From Armatimonadota bacterium (GTDB lineage Bacteria; Armatimonadota; Fimbriimonadia; Fimbriimonadales; Fimbriimonadaceae), in NCBI GenBank assembly GCA_018268315.1, contig JAFDWU010000001.1, forward strand, positions 163,280-227,279: 64,000 bases of DNA, written 5' to 3'. The notes under the pieces were generated by a model. That model saw only the letters and a list, made by a program, of their open reading frames with translations. It did not search any database and was not told where the DNA came from. The translations under genes were made by a program, and so were the position numbers. This document shows, one piece after another, positions 25,418 to 33,882 of the stretch. Within the stretch, counting starts at the first letter, position 1. Each line of letters begins with the position of its first letter.

Positions 25418-25971
25418 TTACGGTAAACGAAATCTTTCTGGCCGTCGCCAGTGACCCTTACATCGAAGGTCTGGACCTTGCCGGTCTCGTGCCATACCTC
25501 GACCCGGTAGCTGCCGCTCGGAATTCCTGAAATCTTGTAGTTACCCTTGGCATCGGTCACCGCATAGTAGGGGGACTCGGTCACATAGATGTAGGCGCTC
25601 ATCGTTGGGTGAATGCTGCAAAGCAAACTCACGATTCCCGGCTTATTGAAGGTAACGACCTTCTTCTGGCCGCGCGGATACAGTCCGAGGTCAAATCGCT
25701 TGGCCTGATACTCCGCAAACACGTTGTGGAACACCACGTCGTTGTTCGGGAACGAAACTGCAGTACCTGCGGTAACGATCTTCACGTGCGGGATAAAGCT
25801 AATCGTGCGCTGATCGACCATGGCGCCCTTAAGTGGGCGCGCTGTCTCATCGCCCACGAAAATGACGCAGGCATCGCGCATCGGTTTTCCAGCCGAGTTG
25901 GTGACGTGGCCAGTAACCTGTCCGCCAGAGGCGTTGAGAGCGAGAACCGAAAGAAGAACGATTGGCTGCAT
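25414..25971 (-). CDS. cupredoxin-like exported protein
   Basis: 185 residues from ATG 25971. A signal peptide (MQPIVLLSVLALNASG) precedes a carboxypeptidase-regulatory-like strand (VTGHVTNSAGKPMRDA). A cupredoxin-style domain follows: V-F-H-N-V-F with a C-S-I-H-P-T-M motif (SLLCSIHPTMSAYIYV), matching the His-Cys-His-Met ligand set of type 1 copper proteins. It is probably a periplasmic copper protein. It lies between an outer-membrane protein gene (2 bases upstream) and the HD-GYP sensor (4-base overlap). An upstream in-frame ATG at 26010 is less likely. Confidence 0.75.
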   Translation of the reverse strand: MQPIVLLSVLALNASGGQVTGHVTNSAGKPMRDACVIFVGDETARPLKGAMVDQRTISFIPHVKIVTAGTAVSFPNNDVVFHNVFAEYQAKRFDLGLYPRGQKKVVTFNKPGIVSLLCSIHPTMSAYIYVTESPYYAVTDAKGNYKISGIPSGSYRVEVWHETGKVQTFDVRVTGDGQKDFVYRK

Positions 25972-25973
25972 GA

Positions 25974-26903
25974 TTAGAATGGAATCTGGACGAGGAGCGC
26001 CCCGGTCCAACCCTTTTGCCAGGCGACCATAGGCGAGCTGCTGCCGAAGGTGTTACCGATGGTTAGCTGGAAGTTCTCACCAATGAACTGGCGAACGCCA
26101 ACCGTTTGCAAATTGATGCGCGAAGAACCGGACAGCGAAGCTGACTGAGTTCGGGCGACGAATTCGGTTCGGTGCCAAGGCCGCGGCAAGCGATACGCGC
26201 CATCCACATACCAGCCGTTAGAGCTTGGAGTGGAATCGAAGCCCTTGATGTACTCCGCTCGCAGCTTCAGACGGTTCTCGTTGTAAAGCGCATGAACGGA
26301 AAGGCCCTTCTCCTTGGTGTCATCCGCATAGATGTTGTTGATCGGGCCGTAAATGCTCGCGCCGTACACCACTTTGCCGGTCCAAGTTTGGAGCTTCAAC
26401 GAACCATAGCTGAACTGGTTAGGAATGATTTTCCGGGTGTAGGTGGATTCAGGATCGACGATGCTTGCATCAATCTGGATTTTGCCGACGAGGTCGGAAT
26501 ACTGGATTCCCGTTTCAAGGCGTCCGATGTAGATGTCCGTTCCAAACTTGGAATAGCGGATGATCGGTTGGTAAATGAAGCCACGATAGGCGACCTCGGT
26601 CCAGTCGGAAAGGCCGAAGGCAGTTCGGAGGCGGCCAATTCGAAGGAAGCGCTGGTCTTTCGTGATTTGCAGATACGTTTCGTCTTGATAGAACTTGGTT
26701 GGCGTTGAAAGCTGAGTGTAAACAAAGCGTAGCGTCGGGTTCGGGTCGATGAAAACCTGAGTCCAGTTGTAGCCCTCGACAACGCCATGCGCTCCCGGCT
26801 CAGAGACGTACTGGCTTTCGTGAGTGCCGGATACGATGGAGTCCTGCGCCAAAACGCATGCAGGAAGCAAAACCAACCCAAATCGAAGAGCAAGACCCTT
26901 CAT
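25974..26903 (-). CDS. outer-membrane beta-barrel protein of unknown function
   Basis: 309 residues with a signal peptide ending near residue 20 (LLPACVLAQ). The remainder consists of alternating hydrophobic/polar beta strands rich in Tyr, Thr and Gln, and the final residue is Phe, as in many outer-membrane porins. No named porin family is recognised. It heads the three-gene unit that continues with the cupredoxin-like and GGDEF/HD-GYP genes, and it lies 51 bases downstream of the anti-sigma gene. Confidence 0.7.
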   Translation of the reverse strand: MKGLALRFGLVLLPACVLAQDSIVSGTHESQYVSEPGAHGVVEGYNWTQVFIDPNPTLRFVYTQLSTPTKFYQDETYLQITKDQRFLRIGRLRTAFGLSDWTEVAYRGFIYQPIIRYSKFGTDIYIGRLETGIQYSDLVGKIQIDASIVDPESTYTRKIIPNQFSYGSLKLQTWTGKVVYGASIYGPINNIYADDTKEKGLSVHALYNENRLKLRAEYIKGFDSTPSSNGWYVDGAYRLPRPWHRTEFVARTQSASLSGSSRINLQTVGVRQFIGENFQLTIGNTFGSSSPMVAWQKGWTGALLVQIPF

Positions 26904-26954
26904 CCTGATATTGTTATCGGGACAAGAGAGTCTGCTCTCTAGCAGTAATATTGG

Positions 26955-27680
26955 CTAGCGAAGGCTGACGTTCTGAGCGACGTTCCCGAGACGGCTGACT
27001 TCGCGATCTCCAACCAGAAGGAGCGAAGCGCCTTGGGCGTCCCACTGAACGCAGTTCAGGTCGCCGATTTGGCCGGAGCGATAGCCGTCGGCATCGGCAA
27101 GTCCTTCAAAAGCTTGCCCGCCTGGGAAGATGTAAAGCGCGAGGTTTCGGTCGCTATCCCGAAGGATTACGCGAAGCACACGCTTGCCATCCAGAGTGCC
27201 TTCGGCGCTGCCGAGGATCGGAAGCGAGGAGCTGAGGCCGGTGGGCACATGGCCAACATCGGCCAGCCAGCGCTGGACAACCGCGGGCGATTGCTCGTTC
27301 GAGCGGCCGAGGGAGGAGAACCCAGCGCTTGCACGAGAAACGTCCGCAGGACGCAAACCATTGGAATGCATTCGGCTATATCCAGCGCCGACTGCGATGA
27401 GCATAACAAAAGCGGTACTGAGGGTCCAGGCGTAGCGATCGACCATGCCGGTTACGCGGCGGGTTTTGTCGATTTCATCCAGGCGATGGACGCAACGAGT
27501 CCAGAGTTCACGATCCATGGATTGAGGACACTTCTCACGGACGGTGACGGTAAGGGACTGTATGTAAAGAAATTCGGCGGTAGAACGCTGACACTTCGCA
27601 ATCTCTGCTCTTAATTCTGCGGCTCGTTCTTTGCTGAGCTCGCCATCTGCCAACGCTTGTATTTCTAACGGATCAATCAT
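26955..27680 (-). CDS. transmembrane anti-sigma factor
   Basis: 241 residues: a short N-terminal helical domain (ALADGELSKERAAELRAEIAKCQRS) resembling the anti-sigma domain but without the HxxxCxxC zinc motif, one transmembrane helix near 85-105, and a periplasmic domain. The start overlaps the ECF sigma factor end by 8 bases, so the two are coupled. It would hold the sigma factor at the membrane and release it on signal. Genes further downstream (outer-membrane protein, cupredoxin) are candidate targets. Confidence 0.8.
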   Translation of the reverse strand: MIDPLEIQALADGELSKERAAELRAEIAKCQRSTAEFLYIQSLTVTVREKCPQSMDRELWTRCVHRLDEIDKTRRVTGMVDRYAWTLSTAFVMLIAVGAGYSRMHSNGLRPADVSRASAGFSSLGRSNEQSPAVVQRWLADVGHVPTGLSSSLPILGSAEGTLDGKRVLRVILRDSDRNLALYIFPGGQAFEGLADADGYRSGQIGDLNCVQWDAQGASLLLVGDREVSRLGNVAQNVSLR

Positions 27681-28278
27681 CCCATGTTCCTCTATTTAAA
27701 TAACCTTCTTCTCGTGCGAAAGATTCCAAGGACTTCCTAAGCGCCATTCTTCCACGTGCGAGGCGAGATCTCACAGTTCCGATCGGAACATTGGTGATGT
27801 CCGATATCTCCTGATAGCTCAAGCCTTCGATGTCGCTCAGGATTACTGCCATCCTGAAATCTTCTGGTACCCGGCTAAGGGCCTCTTCCACCTGCGCGCT
27901 CAGCATCTCATCGAGTAACGCTCGATCAGGAGCTTCCTGCTCGTCCGCCACCGGTTCGAGGGCATTTTCCTCGTCGAGAGAGTTCAACATTGGCCCTCTC
28001 TGTCGCTGGCGATACTTATTGATGTAAAGGTTGGTGACGATCCTTAGGATCCACGCTTTGAAGTTGGCGCCGTCGAAGCGTTCGTACGCTTCATAGGCGC
28101 GAACTATCGCTTCCTGAGCGAGGTCTTCTGCCTCCTCTTTGGACCGCGTGAGTCGCAGGGCCGTACCCAATACCGAAGGAAACGCCCGCTCCGCCTCTCG
28201 CTCAAATGCTTCGCGATTGCCGCGCCGTTTAAAGAGCATGTAATGCGGGGCGATTGTACCTTCGATGGGTTCAACCAA
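27673..28278 (-). CDS. ECF-family RNA polymerase sigma factor
   Basis: 201 residues from ATG 28278, or 188 from ATG 28239, which fits ECF factors better. Region 2 contains the core-binding segment EDLAQEAIVRAYEAYERFDGANFKAWILRIVTNLYINK, and region 4 the helix-turn-helix LSYQEISDITNVPIGTVRSRLARGR. It directs transcription of its own regulon and is controlled by the overlapping anti-sigma factor. It is divergent from the HPPD gene. Confidence 0.9.
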   Translation of the reverse strand: MVEPIEGTIAPHYMLFKRRGNREAFEREAERAFPSVLGTALRLTRSKEEAEDLAQEAIVRAYEAYERFDGANFKAWILRIVTNLYINKYRQRQRGPMLNSLDEENALEPVADEQEAPDRALLDEMLSAQVEEALSRVPEDFRMAVILSDIEGLSYQEISDITNVPIGTVRSRLARGRMALRKSLESFAREEGYLNRGTWDD

Positions 28279-28438
28279 AGTGCGTTAGGCCATAGTTCCC
28301 ATCACAACGCTGTAACAACGTGGATTGATTCGAACTGGTAGATTTGCGGGCGTTTGAGTGGTTTGAAACAGGCACATTTCGCCGCCGTACATAACTGTAT
28401 AATTGAACCTATCGGAATCTCGTTCGGAGACTATTCAA

Positions 28439-29524
28439 ATGCAAGACAGCTTTCCCATTCGCAAAGTAGACCACGTCCACCATTTCGTAAATAACGCCCG
28501 CCAGTCGGCTTATTTCTATCAGCACATTCTTGGGTTCAGCATCACGGGCTTTTCTGGACTGGAAACGGGCTCCAAGGATCAGGTGGACTACCTGCTGGAG
28601 CAGGCTGATTTGAAGCTGCTGTTCAGCGCTCCGGTCCGCCCGGGCCACGCGATGGCGGAGAAGATTGCCTATCACGGAGATTTCGTGCGCGACATCGCGT
28701 TTGAAGTCGACGATGTGGATTGGGCGTACAAGACGGCGGTCGAGCGCGGCGCGAAGGGTTTCCAGTCGCCGATTACGCTTGAGGACGACTTTGGCAAGGT
28801 TCGCCGGGCTTCCATCCACACCTACGGCGACGTTTTGCACAGCTTTATCAATCGCGATGGGTACAAGGGGCACTTCCTGCCGGGCTTCCGACGAGAGAAC
28901 GAGCCGGGCGACGCCATCGGTCTGGTGGAAGTTGACCACTGCGTGGGCAACGTCGAGCTTGGCCAGATGAACGTTTGGGTGAAGTTCTACGAGGACGTGC
29001 TGGGCTTTAAGCAGCTGATTTCCTTCGACGACAAGGACATTTCCACCGATTACACGGCGCTGATGTCGAAGGTGATGGCGAACGGCAACGGGCGCGTGAA
29101 GTTCCCGATCAATGAGCCTGCCCCGGGCAAGAAGCGCTCGCAGATCGATGAGTATCTGGACTTCTTTGGCGGTGCGGGCGTGCAGCACGTGGCGCTTCGC
29201 ACGGACGATATTGTTTACACCGTCAGCCGCATGAAGGCGCGCGGGCTTGAGTTCCTTTCGGTGCCGCGCTCTTATTACGACATGCTGCCGGATCGCGTGG
29301 GCCGCATCGATGAGGACATCGACGTGCTGGCGGAGCTTGGCATCTTGGTCGACCGCGACGACGAGGGGTATCTGCTGCAGATCTTCACGAAGCCGATCAC
29401 TGATCGCCCGACGCTGTTCTACGAAATCATCCACCGCAAGGGCGCGAAGAGCTTCGGCAAGGGGAACTTCAAGGCGCTGTTCGAGTCGATCGAGCGAGAA
29501 CAGGCGCTGCGCGGCACTCTGTAA
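28439..29524 (+). CDS. hpd: 4-hydroxyphenylpyruvate dioxygenase
   Basis: 361 residues from ATG 28439, with GGAG about 9 bases upstream. Two vicinal-oxygen-chelate domains are seen. The iron ligands are His in VDHCVGN, His in VQHVALRTDDI and Glu in LFYEIIHRKGA, with the C-terminal helix GKGNFKALFESIEREQALRGTL typical of bacterial HPPD. It converts 4-hydroxyphenylpyruvate to homogentisate in tyrosine catabolism. No hmgA or fah is adjacent. A strong terminator follows, marking the start of the accessory island. Confidence 0.95.
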   Translation: MQDSFPIRKVDHVHHFVNNARQSAYFYQHILGFSITGFSGLETGSKDQVDYLLEQADLKLLFSAPVRPGHAMAEKIAYHGDFVRDIAFEVDDVDWAYKTAVERGAKGFQSPITLEDDFGKVRRASIHTYGDVLHSFINRDGYKGHFLPGFRRENEPGDAIGLVEVDHCVGNVELGQMNVWVKFYEDVLGFKQLISFDDKDISTDYTALMSKVMANGNGRVKFPINEPAPGKKRSQIDEYLDFFGGAGVQHVALRTDDIVYTVSRMKARGLEFLSVPRSYYDMLPDRVGRIDEDIDVLAELGILVDRDDEGYLLQIFTKPITDRPTLFYEIIHRKGAKSFGKGNFKALFESIEREQALRGTL

Positions 29525-29537
29525 GAATCCGTTTGTA

Positions 29538-29576
29538 GTTGGCAAAGCCCACGTTGGCTTTGCCAACGTTCGTTTT
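29538..29576 (+). terminator. rho-independent terminator after HPPD
   Basis: GTTGGCAAAGCC and GGCTTTGCCAAC form a perfect 12-bp stem around a 6-base loop, followed by GTTCGTTTT. It lies 14 bases after the HPPD stop. Confidence 0.85.
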
Positions 29577-29754
29577 GGGTTGTTGATACTTTCCAAAACT
29601 GTTGCGATCTCACTATCCGGTAGACATAATGGTATATGCCTTCGCAATCAAAGGCCATGCTCATCGAGGATCAGCAACAAACTAGTTCCAGGTTTGCGAC
29701 CCCCACACACACTATTGAGGGCCGGTTGCCGACGCGATTACCGAAGGTGCAAGC

Positions 29755-31731
29755 TTGATTGAGCAACCGGAAGTTGTGGTCGAGGTCGGCCCTGACGTGC
29801 TAATGAGCAGCGCGAAATGCGATGCGCTCCAAGCGCTAGAGGAACTTATTTGGAATTCATTGGACGCAGATTCAACAAGGGTCCAGATAAGTTTTATTCG
29901 AAACGAACTCGAGTCAGTCACGACCCTAATAGTCAAGGACAATGGATCCGGATTTGAAGACAAGGCGAAGGGAATATTTGGTGCATTCGGTGACTCGCGC
30001 AAGAAACTACGATCCGAGACAGTCGGAGGCAGAATCCAGCACGGTAAGGAAGGCAAGGGGCGATATAAGGCTCTCTCACTCGGTGCGATTGCCGAGTGGG
30101 TAAGCATTGCAAACGAATTTGACGGGAGTCAGCGCAAGTGCTCCATAACAGTTACAGAGAGTTCACCAAACAAGTTCCGGCCTGTTGAGGAGCTTACAAA
30201 GACAACCGATGCGACAGGAGTCACCGTCTCAATTCGAGATGCAAATGATGAAGCAACGAAGCTTGCCGATAGTAATCTTGTTGACGAGCTCGCGCTGAGG
30301 TTTGCGCCATATTTATTCGCCTACCCGATGGTACAGATTTGGGTTGAGGATGAGAGGGTTGACCCTGAGAAGTATCTCGTGGAAAGGCACGAAACAAAGC
30401 TACACGCAAGTGCACTAGACACCTCTTGGGACGCCAATCTTCTTGTCTGCATTTGGAAATTCGGCGACCGAGAGGGTAACCCACTGAAGCGATTCTACTT
30501 CTGCACGGGTGAAGGGTTCGCGGTAGAGGACTATCCAAGTTACGTTCAAAGGCTGGGAATCTCATTCACTGCTTACATTAGAAGCGCCTTCTTTGACTTC
30601 CAGTCCTCAACGGGCTATTCCGGAATGGGACTTTCCGACCCGGTAGCGAGACAGCTGCTCGATGCAGCCAGAGAAACCGTAACCGAAATAAATCGCAACA
30701 GACTGGCGGAGTCAGCGAGAACATTTATTGATGACCTCAAGACCCAAGACCTCTACCCGTTCCAGATGGACGCGCAGGGCGTTGCTGAAGAACTAGAACG
30801 GAAAGTATTTGCAGTGGCAGCCGAGCAGCTTTTCACCCTTGATCCAAGCATCGCCAAGCTCCCAGCAAAAGAACGCAAGAGGCAGATGAAGGCTCTCCAA
30901 CTGGCAATTTCGTCGAACGAAGAAACGATCCAGTTCATCCTCCAGGAGGTTATGGACCTTAATGAGACGACCAGAAGGGAGCTATTCACCCTTCTAAAGC
31001 GCGTTTCATTGGAGAAGGTTATCTCCATTGTTCACACAGTTGTTGGTCGCCTTGACTTTCTTTCAGCCCTTGAACAGCTTCTCTTCAGCGAAAGCAAGAT
31101 CAAGGAACGAAAGCAGCTACATCCTTTTCTGGCTCAGCACATCTGGCTTTTCGGAGAGCAATTCCATCTGGCAACATCTGATAGCAGTCTGAAAAGCGTT
31201 CTCATAAAACACCGATCCGAGCTTGGGCTTGAGGAACCTGCTTTCGAAGAAGGGGCAGACTATTCCCGCCTGAACATAATTCCTGACCTAGTTCTTTCCA
31301 AGCAAGTTATGCTGCGTGAAGGCTACTTTGATCACTTAGTGGTGGAGCTCAAGGCACCCGGCACACTAGGAGAGAAGGAGTTCGCTCAGATTAAGAAATA
31401 TGCTCGTGTCGTCGGTGGCGACCCCATGTTTGACAAAGAGAGAACCAACTGGACGTTCGTGTTGATCAACAATGACGTTGATGAAGAAATGTACAAAGAG
31501 GCCTGCCAAAGAGGGAGACCAAGGGGCCTCCTGATAGACCAGGACAACTATCAAGTGTGGATCAAGCGGTGGTCAGAAGTGATCCAGGACGCAAAGGGAC
31601 GCCACGAATTCCTTAAGAAGCAACTAGACCTACAGATTGTCAACGACCAGAGCGGTTTGACATACCTGATGGAGAGTTTTCGCCAGTGGATGCCCGAATC
31701 AATTATTGAGCGCGCCGAGGGCCGAGAGTGA
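29755..31731 (+). CDS. GHKL ATPase fused to Shedu-like PD-(D/E)xK nuclease domain
   Basis: 658 residues. The N-terminal part is a GHKL ATP-binding fold: N-box ELIWNSLDAD (Glu30, Asn34, Asp37), DNGSGF (Asp62, Gly64, Gly66) and a Gly-rich lid KEGKGRYKALSLG (98-110). The C-terminal part (about 450-610) resembles the Shedu/DUF4263 nuclease: HPFLAQHIWLFGEQ, then Asp511 in IPDLVL, Glu531 and Lys533 in VVELKAPG, and Gln545 in QIKKYA. This fits a Mg-dependent DNA nuclease gated by ATP binding, as in anti-phage proteins. No helicase or methylase is adjacent. Domain assignment is by motif; function is inference. Confidence 0.7.
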   Translation: MIEQPEVVVEVGPDVLMSSAKCDALQALEELIWNSLDADSTRVQISFIRNELESVTTLIVKDNGSGFEDKAKGIFGAFGDSRKKLRSETVGGRIQHGKEGKGRYKALSLGAIAEWVSIANEFDGSQRKCSITVTESSPNKFRPVEELTKTTDATGVTVSIRDANDEATKLADSNLVDELALRFAPYLFAYPMVQIWVEDERVDPEKYLVERHETKLHASALDTSWDANLLVCIWKFGDREGNPLKRFYFCTGEGFAVEDYPSYVQRLGISFTAYIRSAFFDFQSSTGYSGMGLSDPVARQLLDAARETVTEINRNRLAESARTFIDDLKTQDLYPFQMDAQGVAEELERKVFAVAAEQLFTLDPSIAKLPAKERKRQMKALQLAISSNEETIQFILQEVMDLNETTRRELFTLLKRVSLEKVISIVHTVVGRLDFLSALEQLLFSESKIKERKQLHPFLAQHIWLFGEQFHLATSDSSLKSVLIKHRSELGLEEPAFEEGADYSRLNIIPDLVLSKQVMLREGYFDHLVVELKAPGTLGEKEFAQIKKYARVVGGDPMFDKERTNWTFVLINNDVDEEMYKEACQRGRPRGLLIDQDNYQVWIKRWSEVIQDAKGRHEFLKKQLDLQIVNDQSGLTYLMESFRQWMPESIIERAEGRE

Positions 31732-31809
31732 GCAAAAAGAAAATGGCTATCTGCCGTCTTCTGCTGTTCCTCCTCCAAATAGGTGCGCGAATGAGTGTAA
31801 CATTTTAGG

Positions 31810-32181
31810 ATGGCAGTTGCAAGTTTCGGTAACGTCAGCATTGAAGCTGTCGGATTCGATCCCTACCCGTCGGCCGCAATCCCGAAATTGAAGGGATATT
31901 CCAACCAAACCCTGATTTGGGAACTTCCGTTCGAGAGGAATGACATGCTGAGGGCCTGGCTGGTATTCAAGTCTTTCTTCGATATGGCTACTCAAGCGAA
32001 TGAGGTCCAAGGTAAAGCAAAGCAAGTGGCCTGGGTCGCCGATTCTCTCTCCTCAATGTACAGTTGGTTTTTTCAGTACCAGCAGGAGTTGAAGGAGCAG
32101 AACGCTTCAGCCGAGGAACAAAATGGCATCACTACGGTCTTGAACGATCTCACGAAAATGAAGTCGATGCTTGGCCTCTAA
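31810..32181 (+). CDS. small protein of unknown function in the island
   Basis: 123 residues, cytoplasmic, with a Trp- and Gln-rich helical middle (AWLVFKSFFDMATQANEVQGKAKQ) and a polar helix. No family recognised. AGG directly abuts the ATG, so ribosome-site spacing is poor and the start is uncertain. It follows the GHKL-nuclease gene by 78 bases on the same strand and may be its partner. Confidence 0.5.
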   Translation: MAVASFGNVSIEAVGFDPYPSAAIPKLKGYSNQTLIWELPFERNDMLRAWLVFKSFFDMATQANEVQGKAKQVAWVADSLSSMYSWFFQYQQELKEQNASAEEQNGITTVLNDLTKMKSMLGL

Positions 32182-32375
32182 TGGCGGCAAAAGACCATCC
32201 CACTGCCTACTGCCTGGAACTACGATTCCCGCAAGTGACCACTTGTACCTTTGCGGGAAGTGGGATTTGAAAGTGGCCGTTAGGAATAAGCGTGGTCCCG
32301 CACCCTAGATTTCCAGCAGGTCCGAGCCCTGGCATTTCCCTCTAAGTAGCAGACAAATTGGTTAAGGGATGTACT

Positions 32376-33062
32376 GTGCATAATGTTGGCATGGACTTGC
32401 CGCCAGCTCTCGAGCTGATAAAGGACCTTGGTAGCCCGCTGATCGCGGCCTCGGTGGTCTTGTTCGTTCAGCACCTGCAAAGAAGCAATGAGCGGTTTAA
32501 GCAACTCGCAGAGTCGCGGCAGGCTAGATTACGTGAGCGCCGGGATGCTGTGCATACAATAATCGGCGAGATATATAAATGTCAGTTCCTCAGTCTTGAA
32601 GCAGCCGATCATCAGTCGAACCTGGATAGCAGGAGCGAGTGGCTTGAAATGGGCAGCTTCCCTGACCCCGATTGGGGAGAGTTCAAGGCTGATGAACTCA
32701 GGGCGGAGCAACGCCATCTTCGCCTTCAACGTGACGAGAAGATCAAGAGGATCGAGCAATCGGTACTTTCCTGCATGATCCTCGCCGAACAGGCAGGGTT
32801 ACCCCAGTCTGAGTTGATAGATACACTCGCGGATTGGGGACCGAAGATCATCGCGGCGCCTGCGCACGGGCGGTGGTCTAACTCAAAGTACCCGGATGCG
32901 GACGGCATGAAGCGCCTCAATATGGCGTTGGTTGCACATTGCCGCGAACTAGTCAGACAGATCGAGGACGATCACGACAATTTGATCCTGCATGTGGCAC
33001 TTCCGAAAGGCAGCACAAGTTCTACCGAGAAAGCAATGCCACCGATGCGTTCGAGGTCGTGA
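32376..33062 (+). CDS. membrane-anchored helical protein of unknown function
   Basis: 228 residues from GTG 32376, which has AAGGGA about 6 bases upstream; an ATG at 32391 is the alternative. A single hydrophobic helix near the N-terminus (LGSPLIAASVVLFVQHLQ) is followed by a long charged helical region with many Arg, Glu and Gln residues. It looks like a small anchored signalling or effector protein. I recognise no family. It lies after the 123-residue gene in the island. Confidence 0.55.
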   Translation: MHNVGMDLPPALELIKDLGSPLIAASVVLFVQHLQRSNERFKQLAESRQARLRERRDAVHTIIGEIYKCQFLSLEAADHQSNLDSRSEWLEMGSFPDPDWGEFKADELRAEQRHLRLQRDEKIKRIEQSVLSCMILAEQAGLPQSELIDTLADWGPKIIAAPAHGRWSNSKYPDADGMKRLNMALVAHCRELVRQIEDDHDNLILHVALPKGSTSSTEKAMPPMRSRS

Positions 33063-33365
33063 CAATCCCTACGATATCAAGCTGGAGGATCGCGGCACGC
33101 TCTAAATGGGTTGGGGCAATCTAACGCGAGCCACTATCGTCTGCTCGCTGATTCTTCAACTTATTCAACTAGGTTATTCGAAAGGCAGCTACGCTGCCCG
33201 AAGCCTGGAGAGATGACTTTCGATGCCGAAGACGACAGAAATGGAGGTCGTAAAACTTAGGTGCGTGGAAGTCGTATTCCGAACCGATTGCGTGATTCCG
33301 TTGACAATCTCACCGGGGCGGTGCGTACCTCGACTTCACCTCTCCGGACTACGATATGAAAGCCC
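33063..33365. other. island spacer with possible coding remnants
   Basis: No intact gene. Two short plus-strand stretches read like protein ends: one ends LEDRGTL-stop near 33105, the other reads AYLDFTSPDYDMKALKPDTADRY-like residues to a stop near 33394, interrupted upstream. They may be degraded genes. Confidence 0.35.
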
Positions 33366-33881
33366 TCAAGCCAGACACCGCTGATCGATATTAATCAACC
33401 CCTGAATTTGCGCGTAAAGGTCCGTCTTCGGAATCGTCACCTTACCCAGGCGATGTTCGGCAAGCATGAACTCTGCTAGTACCTCAATCGCCTTCCAATT
33501 GGCATCATCATAAACGAGGGGCATGGCAAGCCCGACTCCAAGACCTAAGAAGAAGTTCGAATTTGAGCACGACTTTGTTGCCTTTAGCTTGGGGTCCTTC
33601 GGGTACAACTGCTCGACATTTAGCAAGTCTCCCCCAGCGTGCGCAAGGGCAAGATCATGCGGGGTATCGCATTTAACGTCGGAGACATAACCCGCTCCGT
33701 CAACGGCCATCAGGGTCGTGAATGGAAGCAGAGTTCGGTCTCCCATCTCGGCTCCGCCCTCAGCCGTCATACTCCCAACACCGAAGCACGTCAGCGTTGC
33801 TTGATGACAAACCATTCCGAGCAGCGCTCCCACGACAATGTGCGCAGCTTCATGGCGCGCTTTGATTTGTTCCTGCGTCAT
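33366..33881 (-). CDS. HEAAH-motif metallopeptidase-like protein
   Basis: 171 residues from ATG 33881. The second residue block contains HEAAHIVVGALLG (His10, Glu11, His14), which matches the zinc-binding HExxH of M41/FtsH-type peptidases. No AAA domain precedes it, so it would be a stand-alone peptidase-like fold. The C-terminus contains another conserved-looking Asp and Glu pair but the third ligand is not clear. It starts 1 base after the stop of the upstream gene on the same strand, so the two are an operon. Confidence 0.5.
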   Translation of the reverse strand: MTQEQIKARHEAAHIVVGALLGMVCHQATLTCFGVGSMTAEGGAEMGDRTLLPFTTLMAVDGAGYVSDVKCDTPHDLALAHAGGDLLNVEQLYPKDPKLKATKSCSNSNFFLGLGVGLAMPLVYDDANWKAIEVLAEFMLAEHRLGKVTIPKTDLYAQIQGLINIDQRCLA

Positions 33882-33882
33882 G

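Noticed and set aside
28409-29647. Long minus-strand open frame (412 codons) over the HPPD gene
   Set aside because: Arg/His-rich antisense shadow of a well-recognised dioxygenase gene on the plus strand.
28720-31731. tRNA-fMet 3'-end direct repeat at the far side of the island
   Set aside because: I looked for a copy of the tRNA end near 29.5-29.8 kb and found none, so a tRNA-site integration is not proven.
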